From Prolixibacteraceae bacterium (GTDB lineage: Bacteria > Bacteroidota > Bacteroidia > Bacteroidales > Prolixibacteraceae): a DNA stretch of 5,071 nt. Positions 1 through 5,049 of this stretch are shown here, piece by piece; position 1 is the stretch's first letter, and each line of letters opens with the position of its first letter. Position numbers and translations under genes: made by a program. The notes beneath the pieces are model-generated. The model ran no database searches. It was given only the letters and a program-made list of their open reading frames with translations, and was not told where the DNA came from. Location of the stretch: contig JAEUSS010000299.1 in the NCBI GenBank assembly GCA_016788685.1, positions 1 to 5,071 on the forward strand, in the 5' to 3' direction.

Positions 1-60
1 GAGTAACTTTTAAGCCTTTCGGGAGTCTTAATAGTGAAAACAAAAAGAAACAGAAAACAA

Positions 61-77
61 CCGGAGCAGAGCTCCGG
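61..77 (+). promoter_or_regulatory. Perfect 5'-leader hairpin before the small secreted protein gene
   Basis: A perfect inverted repeat: the arm CCGGAGC (61-67) pairs with GCTCCGG (71-77) around the three-base loop AGA. It ends 16 bases before the ATG at 94. It is very GC-rich within an otherwise A-rich leader. No T-run follows on the + strand, so it is unlikely to terminate + strand transcription. On the - strand it is followed by a T-rich stretch (complement of 41-60), so it could act as a leftward terminator. I favour an mRNA-stabilising or translation-tuning leader hairpin, because it lies so close to the start codon. The fold is seen directly; the role is inferred. Confidence 0.5.
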
Positions 78-93
78 AACAAACAATTAAAAG

Positions 94-360
94 ATGAAAA
101 TTATGAAAACAAAGATTAGAACATTTATCGCATTTATTGCACTTGGAGTGATTGGATTTACTAACATTAATGCAACTGTGGACAACAAAAACATGGTCAG
201 TAACGCAGTTGTTATCGAAGAAGAAGAGGAAGTGCTGACCCTGGAATCCTGGATGACCGACAATGATTACTGGATCTCTCAGGAGGTCGCTGACACCACG
301 GAGAGTGATGACTCACTCCGGATCGAATCCTGGATGACTAATGAAAGCTTATGGAAATAA
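94..360 (+). CDS. Small exported protein with two ESWMT repeats, function unknown
   Basis: An 88-residue protein whose N-terminus reads as a Sec signal peptide: basic residues K2, K5, K7 and R9, a hydrophobic core at about 11-22, and a plausible cleavage after A27 (NINA). The mature part is about 60 residues and acidic, with a run of five glutamates at 42-46. It holds two copies of a 13-residue motif, L-x-[LI]-ESWMT-x4-W, at residues 48-60 and 75-87. The copies are 27 residues apart, and the second ends one residue before the stop. At DNA level they share 14 identical bases (244-257 and 325-338), suggesting internal duplication. I recall similar small secreted proteins with repeated E-x-WM motifs in Bacteroidota, without a known function. 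An alternative start at 103 (MKTK) gives 85 residues and an equally good signal peptide. The gene appears monocistronic, with a leader hairpin before it and a terminator after it. It is probably periplasmic or extracellular. Confidence 0.8.
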   Translation: MKIMKTKIRTFIAFIALGVIGFTNINATVDNKNMVSNAVVIEEEEEVLTLESWMTDNDYWISQEVADTTESDDSLRIESWMTNESLWK

Positions 361-398
361 GCCTTTCTTTCGAAAATCAAATAGTGGCTATATACTAA

Positions 399-435
399 AA
401 GAGCTGCCCCGGTAAGGAGCAGCTCTTCTTTGTTT
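399..435. terminator. Bidirectional rho-independent terminator between convergent genes
   Basis: A nine-base-pair perfect stem, AAGAGCTGC (399-407) with GCAGCTCTT (419-427), encloses an 11-base loop. On the + strand the stem runs into the T-rich CTTTGTTT, which would end the small secreted protein transcript. On the - strand it runs into TTTTAGTATAT, which would end the exporter operon whose last stop codon is at 458-456. Its place between two converging genes fits a shared terminator. Confidence 0.85.
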
Positions 436-455
436 CAGCAGAAATACAGGCGGAA

Positions 456-959
456 TCAGGTCACCGCCTTTTTCTTTTTGTTGTATTGTGATTTCTTGAT
501 CGATTCTTTTCTGGTCAGCAGCATGGGGATGGCCACTCCGGTTCCGAGGGAGATCAGTACAAACATCATTTTAGCCCCGCTGTTGACGGTTTCGATTAAC
601 GTTTGTATATAGGTGTCCGTGTTTTCCATGTTGGTTAGGGCAATTAGCCCGAGCATCATTTTATAGGCAAAAAAACCTGGAACCATTGGGATAACCGAAG
701 GAATTGAAAAAACCAGCGGCGGACTTTTCCGCATATGTGCCATCTGAATGGCGATAAAGCCAATAACTGTGGCTCCCAGAAACGACGAGAAAACGATCCC
801 GACATCCAGTTTCATGGCGGTGAATTTGATTAAGCCGCCAAGTGCTCCAAGGGTAAAAATGGCTAACAGGGTTCTTCGCGGGACATTAAACAGAATCGCA
901 AACCCTATGGCAGCGATACCCGACCAAAAGCTCTTTATGATTATATCAAACAGCATCAT
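456..959 (-). CDS. Threonine/serine exporter, small membrane subunit (YjjB/ThrE_2-like)
   Basis: A 167-residue integral membrane protein resembling the C-terminal half of ThrE, the YjjB/DUF3815 (ThrE_2) type. Hydrophobic segments lie at roughly 4-24, 29-47, 51-72, 86-108 and 128-148. The family signature SIPSVIPMVPG is at 85-95. The C-terminus is a lysine-rich tail (150-165), probably cytoplasmic. In Corynebacterium glutamicum ThrE is one fused protein that exports threonine and serine using the proton-motive force; in many bacteria, including E. coli YjjP/YjjB, the two halves are separate. The length matches YjjB (about 157). Its ATG lies one base after the stop codon of the upstream partner, so translation is probably coupled. 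A second ATG directly follows the first, so the start could shift by one codon. The exact substrate here (threonine, serine, or possibly a dicarboxylate) is inferred from the family. Confidence 0.85.
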   Translation of the reverse strand: MMLFDIIIKSFWSGIAAIGFAILFNVPRRTLLAIFTLGALGGLIKFTAMKLDVGIVFSSFLGATVIGFIAIQMAHMRKSPPLVFSIPSVIPMVPGFFAYKMMLGLIALTNMENTDTYIQTLIETVNSGAKMMFVLISLGTGVAIPMLLTRKESIKKSQYNKKKKAVT

Positions 960-960
960 C

Positions 961-1728
961 TTAAAAATTTAAAATCATTCGAACAGAAAAAAGGCCTATT
1001 GCAATAGAGAATGCAATCATCAGTCCGCTAATGGCTCTTACCATCCCGTTTTGGATGTTTCCTTCCAGAAGATCGGTAACCGAGTTGATAAGCGGAACTC
1101 CCGGAACCAGGAATAAGACTGAAGTTGCGAAAGCCTTGTCGGGCTGGGCACCAATCTGGAAGAGTTCGGCCAGTCCGGCAATGAACGAGGCCGTGAATGC
1201 GGCAAAAAATACGCACAGGTAAGGGTTGAACTTAACTCTCATGGCTTCCTGGCGCACAAACAATCCGGCAACGGTGGCCACAAAAGCTACGCTCATTTCA
1301 ATGTATCCGCCGCCAAAAATATTGCAAAAGGCGGCTCCGGCCATTCCTACCAGTGCCAGAACAACCAGGCGGGGATAATGCGGAATTGCTTTCAGGCGCT
1401 GAATTTCTTCAGAAATCTGGGCAACCGTCCATTTTTGCTCCAGCACATTCCAGCTCAGGTGGCTGATGCCACTGACAATACTGAAATTAACTCCGTGCGG
1501 AGAAGTTCGTTTCAGGCGGCTGAAAAAATGCTGGTGGTCTTTCTCGACGATTGTAAGCATCAAGGCGCGGTGGGTAATCAGAAGTTCAGTGCCATAACCC
1601 AACCCTCTGGCCATTCGTTCCAGGGTAACCCGGATGCGGTTGGAGTTGGCCCCCGAACTCATCAACAATGCTCCGACTTCAATCAGGATATTCCCGACAG
1701 ATTGAGCGTCTTCTTTTAAAGTCTTCAT
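961..1728 (-). CDS. Threonine/serine exporter, large subunit (YjjP/ThrE N-terminal-like)
   Basis: A 255-residue protein of the YjjP/DUF1212 (ThrE PF06738) type, the partner of the small subunit encoded next. Residues 1-115 are a soluble domain typical of ThrE proteins, with the conserved stretches ALLMSSGANSNRI (20-32) and ITHRALMLTI (51-60). About five membrane segments follow at roughly 120-138, 142-159, 169-190, 199-216 and 230-248. The motif VPGVPLINSVTDLLEGN (208-224) is highly characteristic. The length equals that of E. coli YjjP (about 256). It is the first gene of a two-gene operon, and its stop codon is one base from the next ATG. The chosen ATG follows an A-rich leader and sits about 40 bases after a Bacteroidetes-like -7 element. 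The likely role is efflux of excess threonine or serine at the inner membrane. Confidence 0.87.
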   Translation of the reverse strand: MKTLKEDAQSVGNILIEVGALLMSSGANSNRIRVTLERMARGLGYGTELLITHRALMLTIVEKDHQHFFSRLKRTSPHGVNFSIVSGISHLSWNVLEQKWTVAQISEEIQRLKAIPHYPRLVVLALVGMAGAAFCNIFGGGYIEMSVAFVATVAGLFVRQEAMRVKFNPYLCVFFAAFTASFIAGLAELFQIGAQPDKAFATSVLFLVPGVPLINSVTDLLEGNIQNGMVRAISGLMIAFSIAIGLFSVRMILNF

Positions 1729-2032
1729 TTTCAGTGTTCTTTTTGTTTTTTTTCAAGCTTGGCGCAAAAATAGGCTTTTAATATTCCTAAAGGATTGAAC
1801 CGTTACTCCTAAACCAGCAGATTCAACGAAAAGTTTACATTCTGTACCTTGTTTTACTAAAGTGCTGAATATTAAATTGAAAGGCGAATGAGTCTGATTC
1901 CGGGTTGCAGCTGGTTTAATTATTTGGCAAAAGAGTAAGCTGGTCGTTGCGGTACGCGAATATTAATCTTCGGGAGAGTAAGTTAAACCTAATGGTTGTG
2001 ATCTTGTTATTTCAGAAAACAAAAAGCAATTC
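1729..2032. other. Divergent intergenic region, 304 bp
   Basis: This stretch separates the leftward exporter operon from the rightward reductase gene and should hold both promoters. The exporter side shows a good -7 element. On the reductase side I find no element matching TTTG-N19-TAnnTTTG; the closest parts (TATTTGG near 1921-1927) have the wrong spacing. Only tiny open frames without protein-like features are present. A 9-base inverted repeat (1810-1818 with 1910-1918) is too widely spaced to call a structure. No tRNA or recognised riboswitch is visible. Confidence 0.6.
1765..1772 (-). promoter_or_regulatory. Putative -7 promoter element of the exporter operon
   Basis: Read on the - strand, this is TATTTTTG, an exact match to the Bacteroidetes housekeeping-sigma -7 consensus TAnnTTTG. 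It lies 36 bases before the exporter ATG, leaving a leader of roughly 30 bases that is A-rich (a run of eight A, then ACAAAAAG), typical for this phylum. No clear TTTG -33 element is seen about 19 bases upstream, which lowers confidence. Confidence 0.45.
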
Positions 2033-2713
2033 ATGCCAAAAGCAGAAGAATACCAAAAGAATCAGTTTCAGCTCATTCCTGTTTGTGTAACCGGGAATGA
2101 AGAAATATCGCCCGGAGTGCACCTGATTTCGTGGAAACGGGAACACGATTTTTATCCGGGGCAAGTTGTTAAGATTGCGGCTGAAACGAACATAGCCCCA
2201 CGTATTTACAGCATTTGCAGCGGAAACGATGAACCCGAAATCAGGGTTCTGTTTAACGTGAAAGAGGATGGCCTCTTAACTCCCTGGCTGGCCGGGGTTG
2301 TTCCAGGCACCGAAATCTGGGTTACTAAACCCTACGGAAGTTTTTATGACGATAAAAAACCGGCCTGGTGGATTGCCACCGGAACAGGAATTGCGCCGTT
2401 TTACAGCATGTTTCGTTCCGGAATTTCGGAAAATAAAATCCTGATTCACGGCGCCAGGCAGCTTAATCAGTTTTATTTTGAAGATGAGCTGGAGTGGGCA
2501 ATGGGAGACCGTTACGTACGTTGCTGCTCGGGAGAACAGGCGTGCAATGTTTTTCCCGGTCGCATTACCCGGTATCTCGGTGAAATAAAAAATCTGCCGA
2601 CTGATATTAACTATTATCTTTGCGGCAAGGCTTTAATGGTTGTCGAAGTGCGTGATCTGCTGATTTCGAAAGGCGTTCGGTACGAAAACATTTTGGCTGA
2701 AATTTATTTTTAG
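2033..2713 (+). CDS. Ferredoxin-NADP reductase-like FAD-binding oxidoreductase
   Basis: A 226-residue, probably cytoplasmic flavoprotein of the ferredoxin-NADP+ reductase superfamily. The FAD-binding beta-barrel covers about residues 10-105 and carries the diagnostic R57-x-Y59-S60 motif (RIYSICSG), which holds FAD. The NADP(H) domain covers about 110-226, with the glycine-rich GTGIAP loop (117-122), the YYLCG motif (194-198) that places C197 near the nicotinamide, and the terminus EIYF, where an aromatic residue usually stacks on the flavin. No cysteine cluster for a 2Fe-2S centre follows, so it is a simple two-domain reductase like E. coli Fpr (248 residues), a little shorter. It should move electrons between NADPH and ferredoxin or flavodoxin; the partner is not encoded here. 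The ATG is chosen because an A-rich leader precedes it and the barrel begins soon after. It lies 42 bases upstream of rlmN in the same direction. Flavohaemoprotein- or phenol hydroxylase-type reductases are less likely alternatives. Confidence 0.82.
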   Translation: MPKAEEYQKNQFQLIPVCVTGNEEISPGVHLISWKREHDFYPGQVVKIAAETNIAPRIYSICSGNDEPEIRVLFNVKEDGLLTPWLAGVVPGTEIWVTKPYGSFYDDKKPAWWIATGTGIAPFYSMFRSGISENKILIHGARQLNQFYFEDELEWAMGDRYVRCCSGEQACNVFPGRITRYLGEIKNLPTDINYYLCGKALMVVEVRDLLISKGVRYENILAEIYF

Positions 2714-2736
2714 GCAACAACTTTAGCCTTGTAATT

Positions 2737-2745
2737 TACTTTTTG
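2737..2745 (+). promoter_or_regulatory. Possible -7 promoter element just before rlmN
   Basis: TACTTTTTG resembles the Bacteroidetes -7 consensus TAnnTTTG with one extra T. It ends 10 bases before the rlmN ATG, so transcription would begin within a few bases of the start codon and give a very short leader. No clear TTTG -33 element is visible at the normal distance. rlmN could instead be co-transcribed with the reductase gene that ends 42 bases upstream. Confidence 0.3.
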
Positions 2746-2755
2746 CCCTCTTATT

Positions 2756-3772
2756 ATGGAAGCTCTTTTCGGAAAAACACTCAATGAACTGATCGCCCTG
2801 TCGCTTGAACTCGGATTACCCAAGTTTACCGGCAAACAAATGGCCGAATGGCTGTATCAGAAAGATATTTCGTCGATCGTTGAAATGACTAATCTCTCGA
2901 AAAAAGCACGGGAGTTGCTCAGCAGTAAATACGAATTTGGGCTGACCAATCCGATTAAAGTTCAGGAAAGTGTTGACGGAACCAAAAAGTATCTGTTCCC
3001 GACCGCAAAAGGAAAATTTATTGAAACGGCTATGATCCCGGATGACGACCGAAAAACAGTTTGTGTTTCGTCGCAGGTGGGCTGTAAAATGGGCTGTTTG
3101 TTTTGTATGACCGGTAAACAGGGATTTCAGGGACAGCTGACAGCCGGCGAGATCGTAAACCAAATCCGGAATATTCCGGAATGGCATGATGTAACCAACA
3201 TTGTGTACATGGGAATGGGAGAGCCGTTCGACAACCTGGAGCAGGTACTGAAAAGCCTCGAAATACTGACATCAGAATGGGGATTTGCCATGAGTCCGCG
3301 CCGGATCACGGTTTCAACCATTGGTATTGTGCCCGGAATGATGACGTTCCTGAACCAGTCGGAAGCGCATCTGGCCGTGAGTATGCATACCCCGTTCGAC
3401 GATGAACGCCAGAAACTGATGCCTGTTCAGGTTGCCTATCCGTTGCAGGAAGTGATCCATGAAATTAAAAGCTGGGATTTTGGACGTCAGCGCCGTGTTT
3501 CGTTCGAGTACATTGTTTTTAAAGGCCTGAACGATTCGCCCCGCCACGTACAGGAACTTTGCAAGATACTGAATGGAATCAAGTGCCGCATCAACCTTAT
3601 TCGGTTTCACTCCATTCCCGGCACTCCGCTCGAAGGAACCGACGAAAATACGCTTCAGAAATTTAAAGATATGTTGAACGACAAAGGCATATTAACAACT
3701 ATCCGCGCCAGTCGCGGACAGGATATTTATGCTGCATGCGGGTTGTTGTCAACCAAAGAGATGCTGGGGTAG
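2756..3772 (+). CDS. rlmN: 23S rRNA (adenine-C2)-methyltransferase RlmN
   Basis: A 338-residue radical-SAM enzyme that adds a methyl group to C2 of A2503 in 23S rRNA, at the peptidyl-transferase centre; in E. coli it also modifies A37 of some tRNAs. An N-terminal RNA-binding-type region (about 1-90, including FTGKQMAEWLY) precedes the radical-SAM core. The 4Fe-4S cluster motif C110-x3-C114-x2-C117 is intact within SSQVGCKMGCLFCMTG. The SAM-contact motif MGMGEPFDN is at 152-160. Both catalytic cysteines appear present: C103, seven residues before the cluster as for E. coli C118, and C328 in ASRGQDIYAACG, equivalent to the methyl-carrying C355. Length is shorter than E. coli (384) but usual for Bacteroidota. 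These features favour RlmN over its Cfr relative, which confers antibiotic resistance by methylating C8, though sequence alone cannot measure position specificity. The ATG starts the conserved N-terminus with no better alternative. Confidence 0.95.
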   Translation: MEALFGKTLNELIALSLELGLPKFTGKQMAEWLYQKDISSIVEMTNLSKKARELLSSKYEFGLTNPIKVQESVDGTKKYLFPTAKGKFIETAMIPDDDRKTVCVSSQVGCKMGCLFCMTGKQGFQGQLTAGEIVNQIRNIPEWHDVTNIVYMGMGEPFDNLEQVLKSLEILTSEWGFAMSPRRITVSTIGIVPGMMTFLNQSEAHLAVSMHTPFDDERQKLMPVQVAYPLQEVIHEIKSWDFGRQRRVSFEYIVFKGLNDSPRHVQELCKILNGIKCRINLIRFHSIPGTPLEGTDENTLQKFKDMLNDKGILTTIRASRGQDIYAACGLLSTKEMLG

Positions 3773-3828
3773 AGAGGGGCTGGTTTGATTACAGGCGACA
3801 AAGCTCTCTGCCAGAATAGTGGGAATAT

Positions 3829-3861
3829 CAACAATTTCCGGAAGTTTCCTCCGGATTATTG
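3829..3861. terminator. Weak hairpin between rlmN and the globin gene
   Basis: TCCGGA (3837-3842) pairs with TCCGGA (3850-3855) around a seven-base loop. An imperfect AT-rich lower stem (CAACAA with TTATTG) extends it outwards. It sits between two converging genes, eight bases past the globin stop on the - strand, where a shared terminator is expected. No strong T-run follows on either strand, so efficiency is doubtful. Confidence 0.4.
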
Positions 3862-3868
3862 ACAACGG

Positions 3869-4252
3869 TCAGACACGGATCATCTGATCTTTTAATGAAT
3901 ACGCAATCGCGAGAACATCTTTCCTGGTCTGGTCGTCTATTTTATTTTTGTCCAAGGCATGAAGAATATCGTCGATAACCTTCATATATTCCTCTTCACT
4001 GATATTCATTCCCCGATGTGCCGACAGCATATCTTTTCCGGTGTATTGCTCCGGCCCGCCACTGCCAGCCGCCAAAAATTCAATCAGGTGTTGCCTGACT
4101 TCAGCAAAATGTTTCGGATCATCCTTTAACGGCAGAAATCTGGCTTTAACACCCGGATTTGACATGTGAGCCTCTACAATGTCGTCCACAATAGCAGTAA
4201 TTCCTTTTACGCCGCCAAGTCTTTCATAAAGCGTTCCATTGCTTGTTTCCAT
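3869..4252 (-). CDS. Group 1 truncated haemoglobin
   Basis: A 127-residue cytoplasmic haem protein of the 2-over-2 truncated globin fold, group 1. It starts with the family signature LYERLGG (8-14). The proximal haem-ligand histidine (F8) is H79 in SAHRGMNI, and GGPEQYTGKDM (65-75) is the conserved E-F region. Length is typical. Aligning by memory to Mycobacterium tuberculosis TrHbN and Synechocystis GlbN, the distal tyrosine at B10 is V26 and the glutamine at E11 is L56, while H55 falls at E10, where GlbN has its distal haem-binding histidine. I recall a widespread subfamily with the same IVDD, AGSGGPE and GMNIS stretches, so the pocket is probably a subfamily trait rather than damage. Roles known for the group include nitric oxide detoxification, oxygen binding and redox sensing; which applies here is open. 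It is the last gene of a leftward cluster, 94 bases after a mini-ORF. Confidence 0.9.
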   Translation of the reverse strand: METSNGTLYERLGGVKGITAIVDDIVEAHMSNPGVKARFLPLKDDPKHFAEVRQHLIEFLAAGSGGPEQYTGKDMLSAHRGMNISEEEYMKVIDDILHALDKNKIDDQTRKDVLAIAYSLKDQMIRV

Positions 4253-4346
4253 GATTCACAGCTTTTAAAGTTTAAGAACTATTCCTGTCAGGACTATCGG
4301 GTTGTTCCTGAATGAGATTTGTCAGCCCGTATTTGAGCCCATCACA

Positions 4347-4448
4347 TTAATTTATCTGGTTTCGGACATTCATTATTTCAACGAAATAATTTTGACCGGT
4401 TACCTGGAATACTAAGAAGAAAAACATGCCGACCAGTATCGTTTTCAT
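4347..4448 (-). CDS. Signal-peptide-like mini-ORF, 33 codons, possible remnant
   Basis: This short frame starts 24 bases after the stop of the DUF4242 gene, in the same direction. It encodes 33 residues beginning MKTILVGMFFFLVFQVTGQN, which reads as a Sec signal peptide: a lysine at 2, a hydrophobic core at 4-16, and a plausible cut near G18. Only about 14 residues would remain after cleavage. Beyond its TAA stop (4349-4347) the same frame stays open for 24 more codons to a second TAA (4274-4272), shortly before the globin ATG. It may be a genuine tiny exported peptide, or the worn-out start of a secreted protein gene cut short by a nonsense change. I do not recognise a family. Neither reading is proven, and it could be a chance frame. 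Confidence 0.3.
   Translation of the reverse strand: MKTILVGMFFFLVFQVTGQNYFVEIMNVRNQIN
4372..4390. repeat. Perfect 8-bp inverted repeat with 3-base spacer
   Basis: ATTATTTC (4372-4379) and GAAATAAT (4383-4390) are exact reverse complements around AAC. The 19-base dyad is the size of a dimeric repressor or activator site, and it lies about 120 bases upstream of the globin ATG. It is also inside the mini-ORF. On the + strand it is followed by TTTTG, but no + strand gene ends here. An operator for the globin gene or a weak hairpin are both possible; I do not match it to a named regulator. Confidence 0.35.
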
Positions 4449-4472
4449 GTAAGTATAAGCAGTTTGTCGATG

Positions 4473-4745
4473 TTATTCCGCGCTTACCGGATCAATAATA
4501 GTTGATACCCGGCTTACGGAATTTGCCGGGAATCCGCCAAGCTTAGCGTGCTCGCGAATCATTTCTTCATTTGGAGCAACGTATACGCAATAAATTTTGT
4601 CTTCGGCAACATAGCTGTGAATCCACTGAATTTCAGAACCCATTTTTCTCAGAACATTACATGAGGCTTCTGAAATACCTTTTAACTCCTCGGCAGTAAG
4701 TTTTCCTGCACCCGGAATTTCTCTTTCAATTACATACTTTGGCAT
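4473..4745 (-). CDS. DUF4242 domain protein (SCO4226-like)
   Basis: A 90-residue single-domain protein matching the DUF4242 family as I know it. The conserved blocks are all present: MPKYVIEREIPGAGKL (1-16), EIQWIHSYV (38-46), KIYCVYVAP (50-58), IREHAKLGGFPAN (63-75) and IDP (84-86). Alternating strands and helices fit the ferredoxin-like fold known for the family. A Streptomyces coelicolor member, SCO4226, has been described as a nickel-binding protein; whether this one binds metal is not shown, and H43 and H66 are merely candidate ligands. There is no signal peptide, so it should be cytoplasmic. It is the second gene of a leftward cluster, 34 bases after a small alpha/beta-barrel protein gene. 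An A/T-rich leader precedes the ATG and no closer in-frame start is better. The biological role is unknown. Confidence 0.82.
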   Translation of the reverse strand: MPKYVIEREIPGAGKLTAEELKGISEASCNVLRKMGSEIQWIHSYVAEDKIYCVYVAPNEEMIREHAKLGGFPANSVSRVSTIIDPVSAE

Positions 4746-4779
4746 GATGCTTAATTTTTTAGTTTAAACAAGGTTACAG

Positions 4780-5049
4780 TTAAACTTTGTGAAGCATTCT
4801 GACTTCAGGCACTCCCAATACGCCTCCTTTTTCCATGGCTGCCTTCAACTCGGGATTCGAAAAAAATTGCATCAAGGCTTCTGCGCTTGGAGCTTCGCCC
4901 ACAATTGTTATCAAATTCGGATTTTCGACTGATTTATAAACCCCCGTTACATTCATACCTGCTTTTGAACGATTTACTTCATCGGCGTCATACACCTTTC
5001 TCCAGTCGGAATAGTTTTTTACTTCATGCGTTACAATTACAGTTGTCAT
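4780..5049 (-). CDS. Small dimeric alpha/beta-barrel-like protein, function unknown
   Basis: An 89-residue cytoplasmic protein with a beta-alpha-beta-beta-alpha-beta pattern typical of dimeric alpha/beta-barrel (ABM/cyclase-like) proteins. Strand TTVIVTHEV (2-10) leads to a helix starting YSDWRKVYDADEVNR (13-27). Two strands follow (GVYKSV and ITIVGEA, about 36-53), then helix AEALMQFFSNPELKAAMEKG (56-75) and a final strand (VRMLHKV, 83-89). I recall relatives sharing the SDW-KVYDADE and SNPELKAAM-type blocks in many bacteria, annotated as hypothetical or loosely as cyclase or monooxygenase-like; no catalytic residues can be named. It is the first visible gene of the leftward cluster, and its promoter probably lies beyond the window end. 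The ATG is preceded by an A-rich leader (AATAACAAGCAAA). Confidence 0.7.
   Translation of the reverse strand: MTTVIVTHEVKNYSDWRKVYDADEVNRSKAGMNVTGVYKSVENPNLITIVGEAPSAEALMQFFSNPELKAAMEKGGVLGVPEVRMLHKV

Noticed and set aside
430..612. Plus-strand open frame of 60 codons
   Set aside because: It starts in the terminator tail and runs antisense to the exporter small subunit; the antisense frame has the clear family motifs and membrane pattern.
1378..1719. Plus-strand open frame of 113 codons
   Set aside because: It is antisense to the conserved N-terminal domain of the exporter large subunit and has no recognisable domain, signal peptide or leader.
1886..1900. Near-palindrome GAATGAGTCTGATTC
   Set aside because: It has symmetric mismatches and no link to a promoter element I can place, so it is too weak to call an operator.
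1810..1918. Nine-base inverted repeat (TAAACCAGC with GCTGGTTTA)
   Set aside because: The arms are 91 bases apart and the flanking bases do not extend the pairing; such a match is expected by chance and no mobile-element ends or direct repeats accompany it.
1992..2090. Short plus-strand frame overlapping the start of the reductase gene
   Set aside because: About 32 codons in a different frame, with no protein-like composition; it looks like a chance frame across the reductase start.
2816..3610. Several minus-strand open frames of 64-123 codons inside rlmN
   Set aside because: All lie opposite the intact, motif-complete RlmN coding sequence and show no protein-family features of their own.
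2756..3772. The radical-SAM methyltransferase being Cfr, an antibiotic-resistance enzyme
   Set aside because: The GEPFDN and AACG motifs, the length and the chromosomal housekeeping context fit RlmN; nothing suggests a mobile resistance gene.
4284..4292. Short palindrome CCTGTCAGG upstream of the globin gene
   Set aside because: The arms are only four to five bases long, and it matches no regulator site that I can name.
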